Below are positions 24,793 through 32,375 of a DNA stretch of 32,375 nt, one piece after another. The position numbers and the translations under genes are program-made. Location: the NCBI GenBank assembly GCA_003211135.1, contig QCTN01000017.1:1-32375 (forward strand), read 5' to 3'. Within the stretch, counting starts at the first letter, position 1. Each line of letters begins with the position of its first letter. The notes beneath the pieces are model-generated. The model had not been told where the DNA came from and searched no databases. It worked only from the letters and a program-made list of their open reading frames with translations. Origin of the DNA: Prochlorococcus sp. AG-673-L20 (GTDB lineage Bacteria > Cyanobacteriota > Cyanobacteriia > PCC-6307 > Cyanobiaceae).

Positions 24793-26814
24793 TTGAAGAT
24801 TAAATATCCTTTAAAAGCTATATTCATTGTTTCTGCATTAATAAACTTATCTCCTCCAGGTAAAGCTACACAAAATCTTGCTAATGAAGCAAAAATTTTT
24901 CCTCAATCAGAAATCGTAATTTGGGGTAGAAAAGTTTTTCAAAAACACAATGATAAGCCCCGTATTAATATAGTATTTAATGAATTTATAGATAACTCTA
25001 AAGACCAAATCTTACAAAATTTTAGGAGTGAGTCTCCATCACTTTTAACCAACTCTCATGATATCAAAAACGAGTTAGAGATTCAATCTGAAATACAATC
25101 TGAAGAAAATAATATTCTAAAGGCAAAGGGTAATGTACTTGTTTTTTATAGAGGTAATATTCTTAAAGCAGATAGACTTATTTATGATAAAACGCAAAAG
25201 ACTGTAAGTGCTCAAGGAAATATTTACTTAAGTATTGGTAAGCAAATATTCAAGATGAATAGCTTTCAATATGATTTCAACAATAAGAAAGGGTCTTTGT
25301 TCGATGTAAAAGGATTAATAAAAACAGATAATCTTGTTTATGATTTATCTTCTGATTTTGAAAGTTCAAGTATAAAAAATTTTGAAATTTCAAAAGATTT
25401 ATATAAGGAGAAAGTTTTACATACGCCTAAAGCTGTAAAGAACTGGGTACTTATTACCGATAAAATAGAAATTGATGGAGAAACATGGAAAAGTAAAAAA
25501 GCAATATTTACAAATGATTTACTTGAATTAAGCCAAGTTAAGATTGCTGTCAATTCACTTGAAGCTGTTTCACACAAAGAAGAGATACGGTTCAAATCTT
25601 CTTTAAGTTATTTAATTTTAGATGAACAATTAATAATTCCTTTTTGGTTTGGAAATAGAACTTTAACTAAATCTAAATCCAGAGAAACCTTTTCTTTTGA
25701 AAATAGATGGAATTTAGGTTTTGACAATGTTGATAAAGATGGTTATTTCATCGGAAGAAAATTTAATACTATAGATTTGTTTAATGATTTTGTGCTTGAC
25801 GTAGAACCACAATTTTTACTTCAACGATCTCTAAAAGGTTATACCAAAAGTTTTGTGAATAAGGGAGATTCAATAATTGGAGATAAAGTGCGCAAAGATA
25901 CCTCCTTTGAAGACTATTTTGCTTTAAATTCACAATTAAAGGGAAAAATAAAAAATTGGGACTTAAAAATAGATAAGAAACTAAATTCTTTTGATACTGC
26001 GAAACTTTCTGAAGCGATGAGAGTTAAGTTAAATCTAAGCAAAGAAATTAATTTTCTAAATTCAAAATGGAATAAAAATTTTTATGGAATATACAGAGAT
26101 AGGGTTTGGAATGGTTCACAAGGAGAAGCTGAAATTTATCTTGGTTATGGCTCGAAATTAGAAAAGAAAAATACTTGGAAAGTTGATGGAATTACTAAGA
26201 CGGAAGTTTTATCTGTCGGGTTAGCAAATTTGAAAGGTGAATCTTTAAATAATAAAGATTTAGTTACAAGTTTTAAGGGGAATCTGTTTTATTCATTAAA
26301 TCAACGATTCCCAATCTTTGGAGATAATTCCTCTAGCAAAACTGTTGATAATTCTTTTAAATACATTTACGAGCCTATAAACAAAGGACTCTATCTAAAT
26401 ACAAATTTAAAACTATTTTATTCTTTATACCAAAGTGGAAATCATCAAGAATATATAGGTTTTGGTGCTGGTCCAGAATATATTTTAGGTGATTTTAAAA
26501 AGAAATATCTTGATTATACAAGGTTAAGTTTATTCCCCTCTTATAAGATAAAAAGTGGAAATAGTATGTTTAAATTCGATCAGATTTATGACCAATTCAC
26601 TTTAGATATTGCTTTTGATCAACAATTAGTTGGACCTGTAATTCTTAAAAGTAATGCAACCCTTAATTTAGATAGTGATTCAAAAGATTATGGTGAATTT
26701 ATAAATTCTCAAATCTCAATAAATTGGAAAAAGCGATCATATGAACTTGGTATTTTTTATAAACCTAATAATCAATCAGGAGGAATCAACTTTACTTTAT
26801 TTGGTTTCAAATAG
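24793..26814 (+). CDS. OstA/LptD-like outer-membrane protein (DUF3769-type)
   Basis: A 673-residue exported protein. TTG at 24793 is the first start codon in the frame and gives a signal peptide (KIKYPLKAIFIVSALINLSPPGKATQ, cleavage near residue 26). Residues about 100-170 form an LptA/OstA-type beta-taco: repeated ILKAKGNVLVFYRGNILKADRLIYDKTQKTVSAQGN strands. The C-terminal two-thirds are strand-rich with alternating polarity, consistent with a beta-barrel, and it ends in aromatic GINFTLFGFK as outer-membrane barrels do. By analogy it would insert lipopolysaccharide into the outer membrane. Low Cys content suggests that the disulfides of enterobacterial LptD are absent. The gene converges on leuD. 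Confidence 0.75.
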   Translation: MKIKYPLKAIFIVSALINLSPPGKATQNLANEAKIFPQSEIVIWGRKVFQKHNDKPRINIVFNEFIDNSKDQILQNFRSESPSLLTNSHDIKNELEIQSEIQSEENNILKAKGNVLVFYRGNILKADRLIYDKTQKTVSAQGNIYLSIGKQIFKMNSFQYDFNNKKGSLFDVKGLIKTDNLVYDLSSDFESSSIKNFEISKDLYKEKVLHTPKAVKNWVLITDKIEIDGETWKSKKAIFTNDLLELSQVKIAVNSLEAVSHKEEIRFKSSLSYLILDEQLIIPFWFGNRTLTKSKSRETFSFENRWNLGFDNVDKDGYFIGRKFNTIDLFNDFVLDVEPQFLLQRSLKGYTKSFVNKGDSIIGDKVRKDTSFEDYFALNSQLKGKIKNWDLKIDKKLNSFDTAKLSEAMRVKLNLSKEINFLNSKWNKNFYGIYRDRVWNGSQGEAEIYLGYGSKLEKKNTWKVDGITKTEVLSVGLANLKGESLNNKDLVTSFKGNLFYSLNQRFPIFGDNSSSKTVDNSFKYIYEPINKGLYLNTNLKLFYSLYQSGNHQEYIGFGAGPEYILGDFKKKYLDYTRLSLFPSYKIKSGNSMFKFDQIYDQFTLDIAFDQQLVGPVILKSNATLNLDSDSKDYGEFINSQISINWKKRSYELGIFYKPNNQSGGINFTLFGFK

Positions 26815-26819
26815 CTTAA

Positions 26820-27437
26820 TTAATTAGTATTAAATTTTATGTAAGGTAAATCATTTAATTTATTTTCAATTAAATCCGCATTCTCAAGTAGTTTTGAAGT
26901 GGCATCCCATTCTCCAGACAAAAACATTTTTTTTGAAGTTTCTTTTATTTCAAGATCAAATTTCAAATCTTCTGCTTTTGCAGTGGATTCGAAAAGATCA
27001 ATCTCTAAGAATAAATTCTTAATATTCAAATATTGTTGAATTTTTTTTATTGATTCTTTTGGAAGAGTAAAGCATGGGATTCCAATCGCTATACAGTTAC
27101 TATAAAAAATATCTGCAAAACTTTCTCCAATGATGGCTTTTATTCCCCATCTCATTAAGGCTTGAGGGGCATGTTCTCTGCTTGAGCCACATCCAAAATT
27201 ACTATTAACAATAAGTATTGATGATCCCTTATTAGTCTCTAAATCAAAGGGGTGATTTCCTTTAAGAGTTTTACGATCATCATCAAAAACAGATTTACCC
27301 AATGAATCAAAATCAATGCATTTAAGAAATCGAGCAGGAATTATTCTATCAGTATCAATATCATCTCCAACTAATGAGATACATTTTCCATTTATTCTAG
27401 AAAATTTTCCGATTGGAGGTTTAAATTTGATACTCAT
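26820..27437 (-). CDS. leuD: 3-isopropylmalate dehydratase small subunit
   Basis: Swivel domain of isopropylmalate isomerase, the second step of leucine synthesis. The 205 residues show [37 protein letters not shown] (the substrate-loop signature), and [22 protein letters not shown]. Its ATG overlaps the leuC stop by 4 bases (ATGA), so the two subunits are translated together. Confidence 0.97.
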   Translation of the reverse strand: MSIKFKPPIGKFSRINGKCISLVGDDIDTDRIIPARFLKCIDFDSLGKSVFDDDRKTLKGNHPFDLETNKGSSILIVNSNFGCGSSREHAPQALMRWGIKAIIGESFADIFYSNCIAIGIPCFTLPKESIKKIQQYLNIKNLFLEIDLFESTAKAEDLKFDLEIKETSKKMFLSGEWDATSKLLENADLIENKLNDLPYIKFNTN

Positions 27438-28843
27438 TTGTTAATAAAATCTCTTACGTCACTGACTTTTCCTGTAATTGATGCAGCGGCAACCATTGCT
27501 GGACTCATTAATAACGTTCTTCCATTTGGAGATCCTTGTCTACCTTTGAAATTTCTATTGCTAGAACTAGCACTTATTTGATTTCCTATGAGTTTATCTG
27601 AATTCATTGCTAAACACATTGAGCAGCCGGGCTCTCTCCACTGAAAACCTGCTTTTATAAATATTTTATCAAGACCTTCCTCTTTTGCTTCTTTCGCAAC
27701 CTTCTCTGAGCCTGGAACTACAAATGCTTTTATGTTTCTTGCTACTTTATTATGCGCCAATACTTGAGCGGCAACTCTTAGGTCACTTATTCTTCCATTT
27801 GTACAACTCCCAATAAAACAAACATCAATCGGGGTATTTTTAATTGTTTGTCCAGGTTTGAAACCCATATATTCATATGCCTCTGCAGCAATAAATTTGT
27901 CGTTTGGATGTATCTCGTTTAATGAAGGGATTTTTTGATTTACTCCGATACTTTGCCCAGGAGTAATACCCCAGGTAATAGTGGGTTCTACTTTAGAGGC
28001 ATCTAATTTGAATACATCATCATAAATACAATTATCACTACTTTCTAATGATTTCCACCATTTAACAGCCTTTTCCCAATTTTCATTTTGAGGCGCACAT
28101 AATTTGTTCTTAATATAATTAAAGGTTTTTTCATCAGGATTTATATAACCGCATCTTGCTCCTCCTTCAATAGACATATTGCATATAGTCATCCTTTCTT
28201 CCATTGATAATGCATTTATAGCAGGACCTGCGAATTCATAGGCATAGCCGACTCCTGCTTTTACTCCGAGTTGATTAATTATATGTAGTACTAAATCTTT
28301 AGCATAAATTCCATTTGATAATTTATTCTCACACCAAATTTGTCTGACTTTGAGTTTATTCATAGCTATGGTTTGACTCGCAAGTACATCTCTTACTTGA
28401 CTAGTACCAATACCAAAAGCAATTGACCCAAATGCTCCATGAGTTGATGTATGAGAATCTCCACAAGCGATAGTCATCCCTGGTTGGGTTAAACCAAGTT
28501 CAGGAGCAACTACATGAACTATTCCTTGATTACCACTACCAATATTAAAAAATTTAATATTGTGCTCGATACAGTTCTTTTCTAGAGTGTCGATCATTTG
28601 TTCTGCAAGATTATCTTTGAAAGGCCTGCTTTGATTATCTGTTGGTACAATATGATCAACTGTAGCTACGGTTCTTTGAGGAAATTTCACCTTTAAATTT
28701 TTATCTTTTAAAGCTCCGAATGCTTGCGGGCTAGTAACTTCATGAATAAGGTGAAGACCGATTAAGATTTGATCAGAGCCACCAGGAAGATTAGCAACTT
28801 TGTGTAAATCCCACACTTTATCAAATAAGGTATCTTTACTCAA
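27434..28843 (-). CDS. leuC: 3-isopropylmalate dehydratase large subunit
   Basis: The 4Fe-4S catalytic subunit, isomerising 2- to 3-isopropylmalate. In the 469-residue chain the cluster cysteines are Cys347 (GSCTNGR), Cys407 and Cys410 (GCSMC), the same numbering as in E. coli. Other aconitase-family motifs include TVDHIVPTD and [13 protein letters not shown]. It leads into leuD with a 4-base overlap and lies 12 bases after cinA, so cinA-leuC-leuD is probably one unit. Confidence 0.97.
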   Translation of the reverse strand: MSKDTLFDKVWDLHKVANLPGGSDQILIGLHLIHEVTSPQAFGALKDKNLKVKFPQRTVATVDHIVPTDNQSRPFKDNLAEQMIDTLEKNCIEHNIKFFNIGSGNQGIVHVVAPELGLTQPGMTIACGDSHTSTHGAFGSIAFGIGTSQVRDVLASQTIAMNKLKVRQIWCENKLSNGIYAKDLVLHIINQLGVKAGVGYAYEFAGPAINALSMEERMTICNMSIEGGARCGYINPDEKTFNYIKNKLCAPQNENWEKAVKWWKSLESSDNCIYDDVFKLDASKVEPTITWGITPGQSIGVNQKIPSLNEIHPNDKFIAAEAYEYMGFKPGQTIKNTPIDVCFIGSCTNGRISDLRVAAQVLAHNKVARNIKAFVVPGSEKVAKEAKEEGLDKIFIKAGFQWREPGCSMCLAMNSDKLIGNQISASSSNRNFKGRQGSPNGRTLLMSPAMVAAASITGKVSDVRDFINK

Positions 28844-28855
28844 TTTGCAAAAAAT

Positions 28856-30157
28856 TTACTTACCACTAGATAATAAGATTAATCTAAGGCTGTTTAAACA
28901 CACATTTACACTTAGTCTTTGAATTTCAATTCTATTTCTTGTTGAGCTAAATATTTTTTTAATATTGGTGATGTGATCATTTGGTCCTGCAATTGAGATA
29001 TAAACTAATCCAACAGGTTTCTCTTGATTACCTCCACTAGGACCAGCAATGCCACTAATTGCTATAGACCAATCCGAATTTAGTTTTTCTTTGGCATTAA
29101 TTGCCATAGTTTCAGCAACCTCTTCAGAAACAGCACCAAATTTTTTTATCAGATTTTCTGGAATATTTAATAATGATTGTTTAAGATCATTACTATACGA
29201 AATAATACTGCCTTTAAATACTTGGGATGAGCCTGGAATTGCTGTCATAGAAGAGGAGAGAAGACCTCCGGAACAGGATTCTGCAAAACTCAGAGATTCT
29301 TTTCTTTTTATTAATTCCTTTATTAATACGCTTGATAAATTATCATCATTTTCACCAAAAATAAATTTTGAAAACTCTTTTTGCAATTTTTCTTTAACGG
29401 GGTTAATTATATTTCTTGCTTCCAATTCATTTTTAGCCCTTGCTGTTATTCTGAGCTTAACCTCTCCTAAATTCGCATATGGCGCGACAGTGGGGTTTTT
29501 TAGTTTTAAAAGATTATCAATCTTTTCTGAAATAGTAGACTCTCCTATTCCAGAAAATTTAAGAGTATTTGAGAAAAATATATATCCATCTGAAAATTTA
29601 TTTTTAATATAATCAACAGCAGTCTCTTTCCACATTTCTTTCATTTCACTTGGAACTCCTGGAAAAGTCAGGATAGTAAATCCCTTTATTGGTTCCCATA
29701 TCATGCCGGGAGCAGTGCCTCTAGGATTATTAATTATTTGTGCATCTTTCGGAAAAAAACATTGTTTTTTTAAACTAGATCTATTAAAACTTGAATCTGA
29801 AATTGAAAGCTTTTTTTTTATTTGATCCCCTAAATATTCTCTTTCTAAAAGAGATGAATTAAAGGACTTAGCTATTGCCTCAGTAGTTAAGTCATCTGGA
29901 GTAGGGCCTAGACCACCTGTAGTAATTAATAGATTACTTCTTGAAGATATTTCTTTAATTAGCTTAATGATCCTTTCAGAATTATCTCCTATAGTTGTCT
30001 GCCTAAAATGGTTAAGTCCTAAAATTGACAACTCCTCAGAAATCCACTGAGCGTTAGTATTTACTATATTACCTAAAAGTAACTCAGTTCCTATAGAAAG
30101 AATTTCAACCCCTTTATAGTTAGGATCATTTAATTGATGGTTCAAGTTTAACTTCAT
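28856..30157 (-). CDS. cinA: CinA family protein (MoCF domain + nicotinamide-nucleotide amidase)
   Basis: The 433-residue protein has an N-terminal molybdopterin-binding-like (COG1058) domain with [22 protein letters not shown] and [21 protein letters not shown]-terminal CinA/PncC domain follows, with [32 protein letters not shown] and [20 protein letters not shown]. The C-terminal domain hydrolyses NMN in characterised homologues; the N-domain may act on ADP-ribose. The ATG at 30157 gives a 15-residue extension relative to most CinA and overlaps the end of glyA by 32 bases. A TTG at 30145 is the only alternative in frame. Confidence 0.93.
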   Translation of the reverse strand: MKLNLNHQLNDPNYKGVEILSIGTELLLGNIVNTNAQWISEELSILGLNHFRQTTIGDNSERIIKLIKEISSRSNLLITTGGLGPTPDDLTTEAIAKSFNSSLLEREYLGDQIKKKLSISDSSFNRSSLKKQCFFPKDAQIINNPRGTAPGMIWEPIKGFTILTFPGVPSEMKEMWKETAVDYIKNKFSDGYIFFSNTLKFSGIGESTISEKIDNLLKLKNPTVAPYANLGEVKLRITARAKNELEARNIINPVKEKLQKEFSKFIFGENDDNLSSVLIKELIKRKESLSFAESCSGGLLSSSMTAIPGSSQVFKGSIISYSNDLKQSLLNIPENLIKKFGAVSEEVAETMAINAKEKLNSDWSIAISGIAGPSGGNQEKPVGLVYISIAGPNDHITNIKKIFSSTRNRIEIQRLSVNVCLNSLRLILLSSGK

Positions 30158-31397
30158 ATAGAGGAAAACGATTACATAAAGTTAATACCCTTTCCTTACA
30201 TTCTTTTTCTATTAATAAATCATCGGGATGGAGTAATCTTTCAGCAATAATTTCACCAACTTCAATAAAAGCTTCCTCATTAAAACCTCTAGTCGTTAAA
30301 GCTGCAGTTCCTAATCTCAAGCCACTTGTGACAAAAGGGGATTGAGGATCAAAAGGAACAGTATTTTTGTTTGCTGTTATATTTACTTCACTGACAAGTA
30401 AGTCAGCAACTTTACCCGTCATATTTATACTTCTTAAGTCCAGCAAAACAATATGATTATCAGTACCTCCACTAACGATATCGATCCCTCTTTTGATTAA
30501 AGTTGAAGATAGAACTTTTGCATTATTGATAACTTGTTTTGAGTAACTAATAAAGTTTGGCTGTAAAGCTTCTCCAAAGGCAACAGCTTTAGCCGCGATA
30601 ATATGTTCTAAAGGACCACCCTGAGTTCCTGGGAACACAGATTTATCAAACTTCTTTCCAAATTCCTTATCTTTACATAAAATCAATCCTCCTCTCGGAC
30701 CTCTCAAGGTCTTATGTGTTGTCGTAGTTACCACATCACAATATGGAATTGGATTAGGGTGAAGTTTACTTGCCACAAGTCCTGCTATATGAGCAATATC
30801 AGCCATTAAAAAAGCTCCAACTTCATCAGCTATTCTTCTGAATGATTCGAAATCAATTATTCTTGGATAAGCAGAATATCCACAAATAATTAGTTTTGGT
30901 TTCGTAGCTATAGCGATATCCCTTATTACATTGAAATTTAATTTATTAGTTTCTTTATCGACTCCATAGTGAACGGCATTGAACCACTTTCCGCTCATAT
31001 TGACAGGGGATCCGTGAGTTAAATGTCCTCCATGAGATAAATCCATTCCTAATATTGTGTCGCCAGGTTTAAGTAAACTTAGAAAAACAGCTGCATTTGC
31101 TTGTGCTCCACTATGGGGCTGAACATTCGCCCATTCTGCGTCAAAAAGTTGTTTAGCTCTCTCGATTGCTAGTTCTTCTATCTCATCAACAAATTCGCAG
31201 CCACCGTAATATCTTTTTTGTGGAAGACCTTCAGCATATTTGTTTGTTAAAACCGAACCCTGAGCCTGCATTACAGCAATTGATGCAAAATTTTCACTAG
31301 CTATTAATTCAAGATGCGTTTCTTGTCTATTTTTTTCGGAATTGATTAAATTTGATATGATTGGATCACTTTCTTTAAGATTTTTAAGGATATTCAT
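30126..31397 (-). CDS. glyA: Serine hydroxymethyltransferase
   Basis: PLP enzyme that splits serine to glycine and yields methylene-tetrahydrofolate, used by ThyX and in glycine/photorespiratory metabolism. In the 423-residue chain the PLP lysine is Lys229 ([14 protein letters not shown]) with the cofactor Asp200 and His203 (MADIAHIAG), identical numbering to E. coli. LIASENF and the GCEFVDEIE segment mark the substrate region. It overlaps cinA by 32 bases. The tRNA-Arg gene is immediately upstream on the same strand. Confidence 0.98.
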   Translation of the reverse strand: MNILKNLKESDPIISNLINSEKNRQETHLELIASENFASIAVMQAQGSVLTNKYAEGLPQKRYYGGCEFVDEIEELAIERAKQLFDAEWANVQPHSGAQANAAVFLSLLKPGDTILGMDLSHGGHLTHGSPVNMSGKWFNAVHYGVDKETNKLNFNVIRDIAIATKPKLIICGYSAYPRIIDFESFRRIADEVGAFLMADIAHIAGLVASKLHPNPIPYCDVVTTTTHKTLRGPRGGLILCKDKEFGKKFDKSVFPGTQGGPLEHIIAAKAVAFGEALQPNFISYSKQVINNAKVLSSTLIKRGIDIVSGGTDNHIVLLDLRSINMTGKVADLLVSEVNITANKNTVPFDPQSPFVTSGLRLGTAALTTRGFNEEAFIEVGEIIAERLLHPDDLLIEKECKERVLTLCNRFPLYEVKLEPSIK

Positions 31398-31475
31398 TAA
31401 AATAAAAGAAACTTTTAATTAAATATAGACGATATTTTAAAAGAAAATATAAAAAAAATATTTCATAATTTTTAA

Positions 31476-31549
31476 CGCGCCTGGAGAGATTCGAACTCCC
31501 GACACCCTGATCCGTAGTCAGGTGCTCTAATCCACTGAGCTACAGGCGC
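31476..31549 (-). tRNA. tRNA-Arg (ACG)
   Basis: 74-base cloverleaf on the minus strand. The acceptor stem is GCGCCTG / CAGGCGC plus discriminator G; D-arm AGCTCAGTGGATTAGAGCA; anticodon stem CCTGA / TCAGG with loop CTACGGA (anticodon ACG, expected to be edited to ICG); T-arm GGGAG-TTCGAAT-CTCTC. No encoded CCA. It lies 78 bases upstream of glyA on the same strand. Confidence 0.98.
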
Positions 31550-31638
31550 ATATTTATGTAATATCTCTGTTTCTGGGTCTCTTAGTCAACTAGATTTCAG
31601 TTAAACTGTCTATTATTAACAATATTAGTTTTATACTT

Positions 31639-31890
31639 ATGCCGATTAAATGGTATGGCAATGGTGATTCAGAAGATCCCACTTATAAACATTTCTCTCG
31701 AATAGTAAATTTTGTAATACATTGCATGATATTTACCTCTGTTATAAGTGGAACTTGGCTGTTTAAAGAGATTAAGCATGACTTGGTTTTTTTTAATAAT
31801 TTTGCAATCGCATGGGCAGTTATTCTCTCATCTCATTTACTTTTTGTATTTATAAAAAAACCTAAAGATTATGAAAAACAATCAACTTAG
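31639..31890 (+). CDS. Small two-helix membrane protein, function unknown
   Basis: An 83-residue product: a polar start (MPIKWYGNGDSEDPTYKHFSRI), two hydrophobic helices (about 25-42 FVIHCMIFTSVISGTWLF and 55-72 FAIAWAVILSSHLLFVFI) and a basic tail (KKPKDYEKQ). No recognised domain or catalytic motif. It is followed after 9 bases by the DUF3181 gene on the same strand, suggesting co-transcription. The ATG at 31639 is the natural start. The pattern suggests a conserved picocyanobacterial membrane protein, but homology is not established here. Confidence 0.65.
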   Translation: MPIKWYGNGDSEDPTYKHFSRIVNFVIHCMIFTSVISGTWLFKEIKHDLVFFNNFAIAWAVILSSHLLFVFIKKPKDYEKQST

Positions 31891-31899
31891 GTTTTACTT

Positions 31900-32181
31900 A
31901 TGAATTCTCAGATACAAATTAGTGATCTAGAAAATATTATTTCAGAAAAAATTTTTATAAAAATAGAAAAATGGAATCTTTATCTTGGAGATGCTGGTTT
32001 AGCTAGAAATCTTGCTTTGGAGTGTATTAGTAATTTAGAGAAAGGTAGCCAACAAGCTGCAAAATTAAGCTTAGAGGCAGTCAAGGTAAAAATTGGCGAT
32101 GGAAATCAAACAATTATTTTATCTAAGTTGATCACTGCATCGCAAATTTGTGATTTAGAAGTAATACTGGATAATTTGTGA
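31900..32181 (+). CDS. DUF3181-family small protein
   Basis: A 93-residue all-alpha-looking protein (ISDLENIISEKIFIKIEKWNLYLGDAGLARNLALECISNLEKGSQQAAKLSLEAVKVKIG). The conserved WNLYLGDAGLARNLA and GSQQAAKLSLEAV segments are what I associate with cyanobacterial DUF3181. Function unknown. It follows the two-helix membrane protein and converges on the probable murJ end by 7 bases. Confidence 0.75.
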   Translation: MNSQIQISDLENIISEKIFIKIEKWNLYLGDAGLARNLALECISNLEKGSQQAAKLSLEAVKVKIGDGNQTIILSKLITASQICDLEVILDNL

Positions 32182-32188
32182 ATGTTAA

Positions 32189-32374
32189 CTATATTTTGAT
32201 TGATAGATTTAATTTATTAACTCCGAATAACTTTGTTATCGAAAAATAAATTATCGAAAAAGCAAAAAATCCCACAACTAATATGAATAAAACCCAAATG
32301 TTCGAGTTTAATTTATCGATATTTTTGATAACTGAGTAGCAAATTGTGCTTGTGATTAAGGATGCTAATAAAAT
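32189..32374 (-). CDS. murJ: C-terminal end of a polytopic membrane protein, probably lipid II flippase MurJ (partial)
   Basis: Manual translation of the minus strand from the window edge gives 61 codons and a TAG at 32189-32191. The tail has two hydrophobic helices (LLASLITSTICYSVIK and IWVLFILVVGFFAFSIIYF) and ends in a short basic tail KLFGVNKLNLSIKI. This resembles the last two helices of MurJ/MviN (14-helix flippase). The identification rests on that pattern and on my recollection that mviN follows glyA and tRNA-Arg in Prochlorococcus. The 5' part lies outside the window. Confidence 0.5.
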   Translation of the reverse strand: MLLASLITSTICYSVIKNIDKLNSNIWVLFILVVGFFAFSIIYFSITKLFGVNKLNLSIKI

Positions 32375-32375
32375 A

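Noticed and set aside
29049..29612. 187-codon frame on the plus strand inside cinA.
   Set aside because: Antisense shadow of the well-supported cinA gene; no recognisable motifs.
1..32375. Search for CRISPR arrays, insertion sequences, integrases, toxin-antitoxin pairs or phage genes.
   Set aside because: No spaced repeats, transposase motifs, terminal inverted repeats or phage-like genes were seen; tRNA genes show no adjacent integrase or duplicated 3' end.

Overview
The window reads as ordinary core chromosome of a high-light-type Prochlorococcus, or a very close picocyanobacterium. The DNA is strongly A+T-rich and tightly packed. It carries cyanobacterial photosystem II genes (psbO, psbH, psbN, psbI), a beta-carotene hydroxylase (crtR), the nitrogen regulator ntcA, and many families confined to cyanobacteria and plastids (Ycf20, Ycf66-like, DUF3084, DUF3146, DUF3177, DUF3181). 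I see no insertion sequence, prophage, CRISPR array, rRNA or integrase. Two tRNAs are present: Leu(UAG) and Arg(ACG). The organism assignment is from gene content and remembered gene order, not from a search.

Layout. 1-7.4 kb: aroC (+), then a minus-strand block reading conserved ORF > coaBC > psbO > sat > ftsH > eda. 7.6-10.3 kb: a 60-codon ORF and Ycf20 (+), which meet pyrB and mpg (-); then gatC (+). 10.4-16.0 kb: crtR (-), tRNA-Leu, a Ycf66-like gene and ileS (+), then a 47-codon small ORF and a DUF3177 membrane protein (-). 16.1-20.7 kb: trmB (+), glmM (-), a thioredoxin-like protein (+), then thyX, dcd and a CobO-like gene (-). 20.8-24.1 kb: ntcA, DUF3084 and a RuvC-like nuclease (+) meet DUF3146, pth and psbH (-). 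24.3-32.4 kb: psbN, psbI and an OstA/LptD-like protein (+); leuD, leuC, cinA, glyA and tRNA-Arg (-); two small conserved genes (+); and the 3' end of a probable murJ (-).

The genes cover photosystem II structure and upkeep (psbO, psbH, psbN, psbI, and FtsH, the PSII repair protease family). They also cover amino-acid and aromatic biosynthesis (aroC, leuCD, glyA), sulfate activation (sat), CoA synthesis (coaBC), pyrimidine and thymidylate supply (pyrB, dcd, thyX, with glyA supplying the methylene-folate that ThyX uses), translation (ileS, gatC, trmB, pth, tRNAs) and the cell envelope (glmM, OstA, murJ). ntcA has a textbook NtcA-activated promoter.

Most notable observations. (1) Three genes, eda, mpg and crtR, have intact bodies but no usable ATG/GTG/TTG start in frame. 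In eda a nearby ATG sits in the wrong frame and is joined to the body by a U UUA AAA slippery heptamer. In crtR an in-frame TGA separates a plausible ATG from the body. These may be unusual start or recoding events, real mutations, or homopolymer errors in the assembly. (2) A CobO-like protein has lost its Walker A motif. (3) A 47-codon small ORF lies between ileS and the DUF3177 gene. (4) The ntcA promoter matches the canonical architecture exactly. I did not find convincing evidence of a new multi-gene system.
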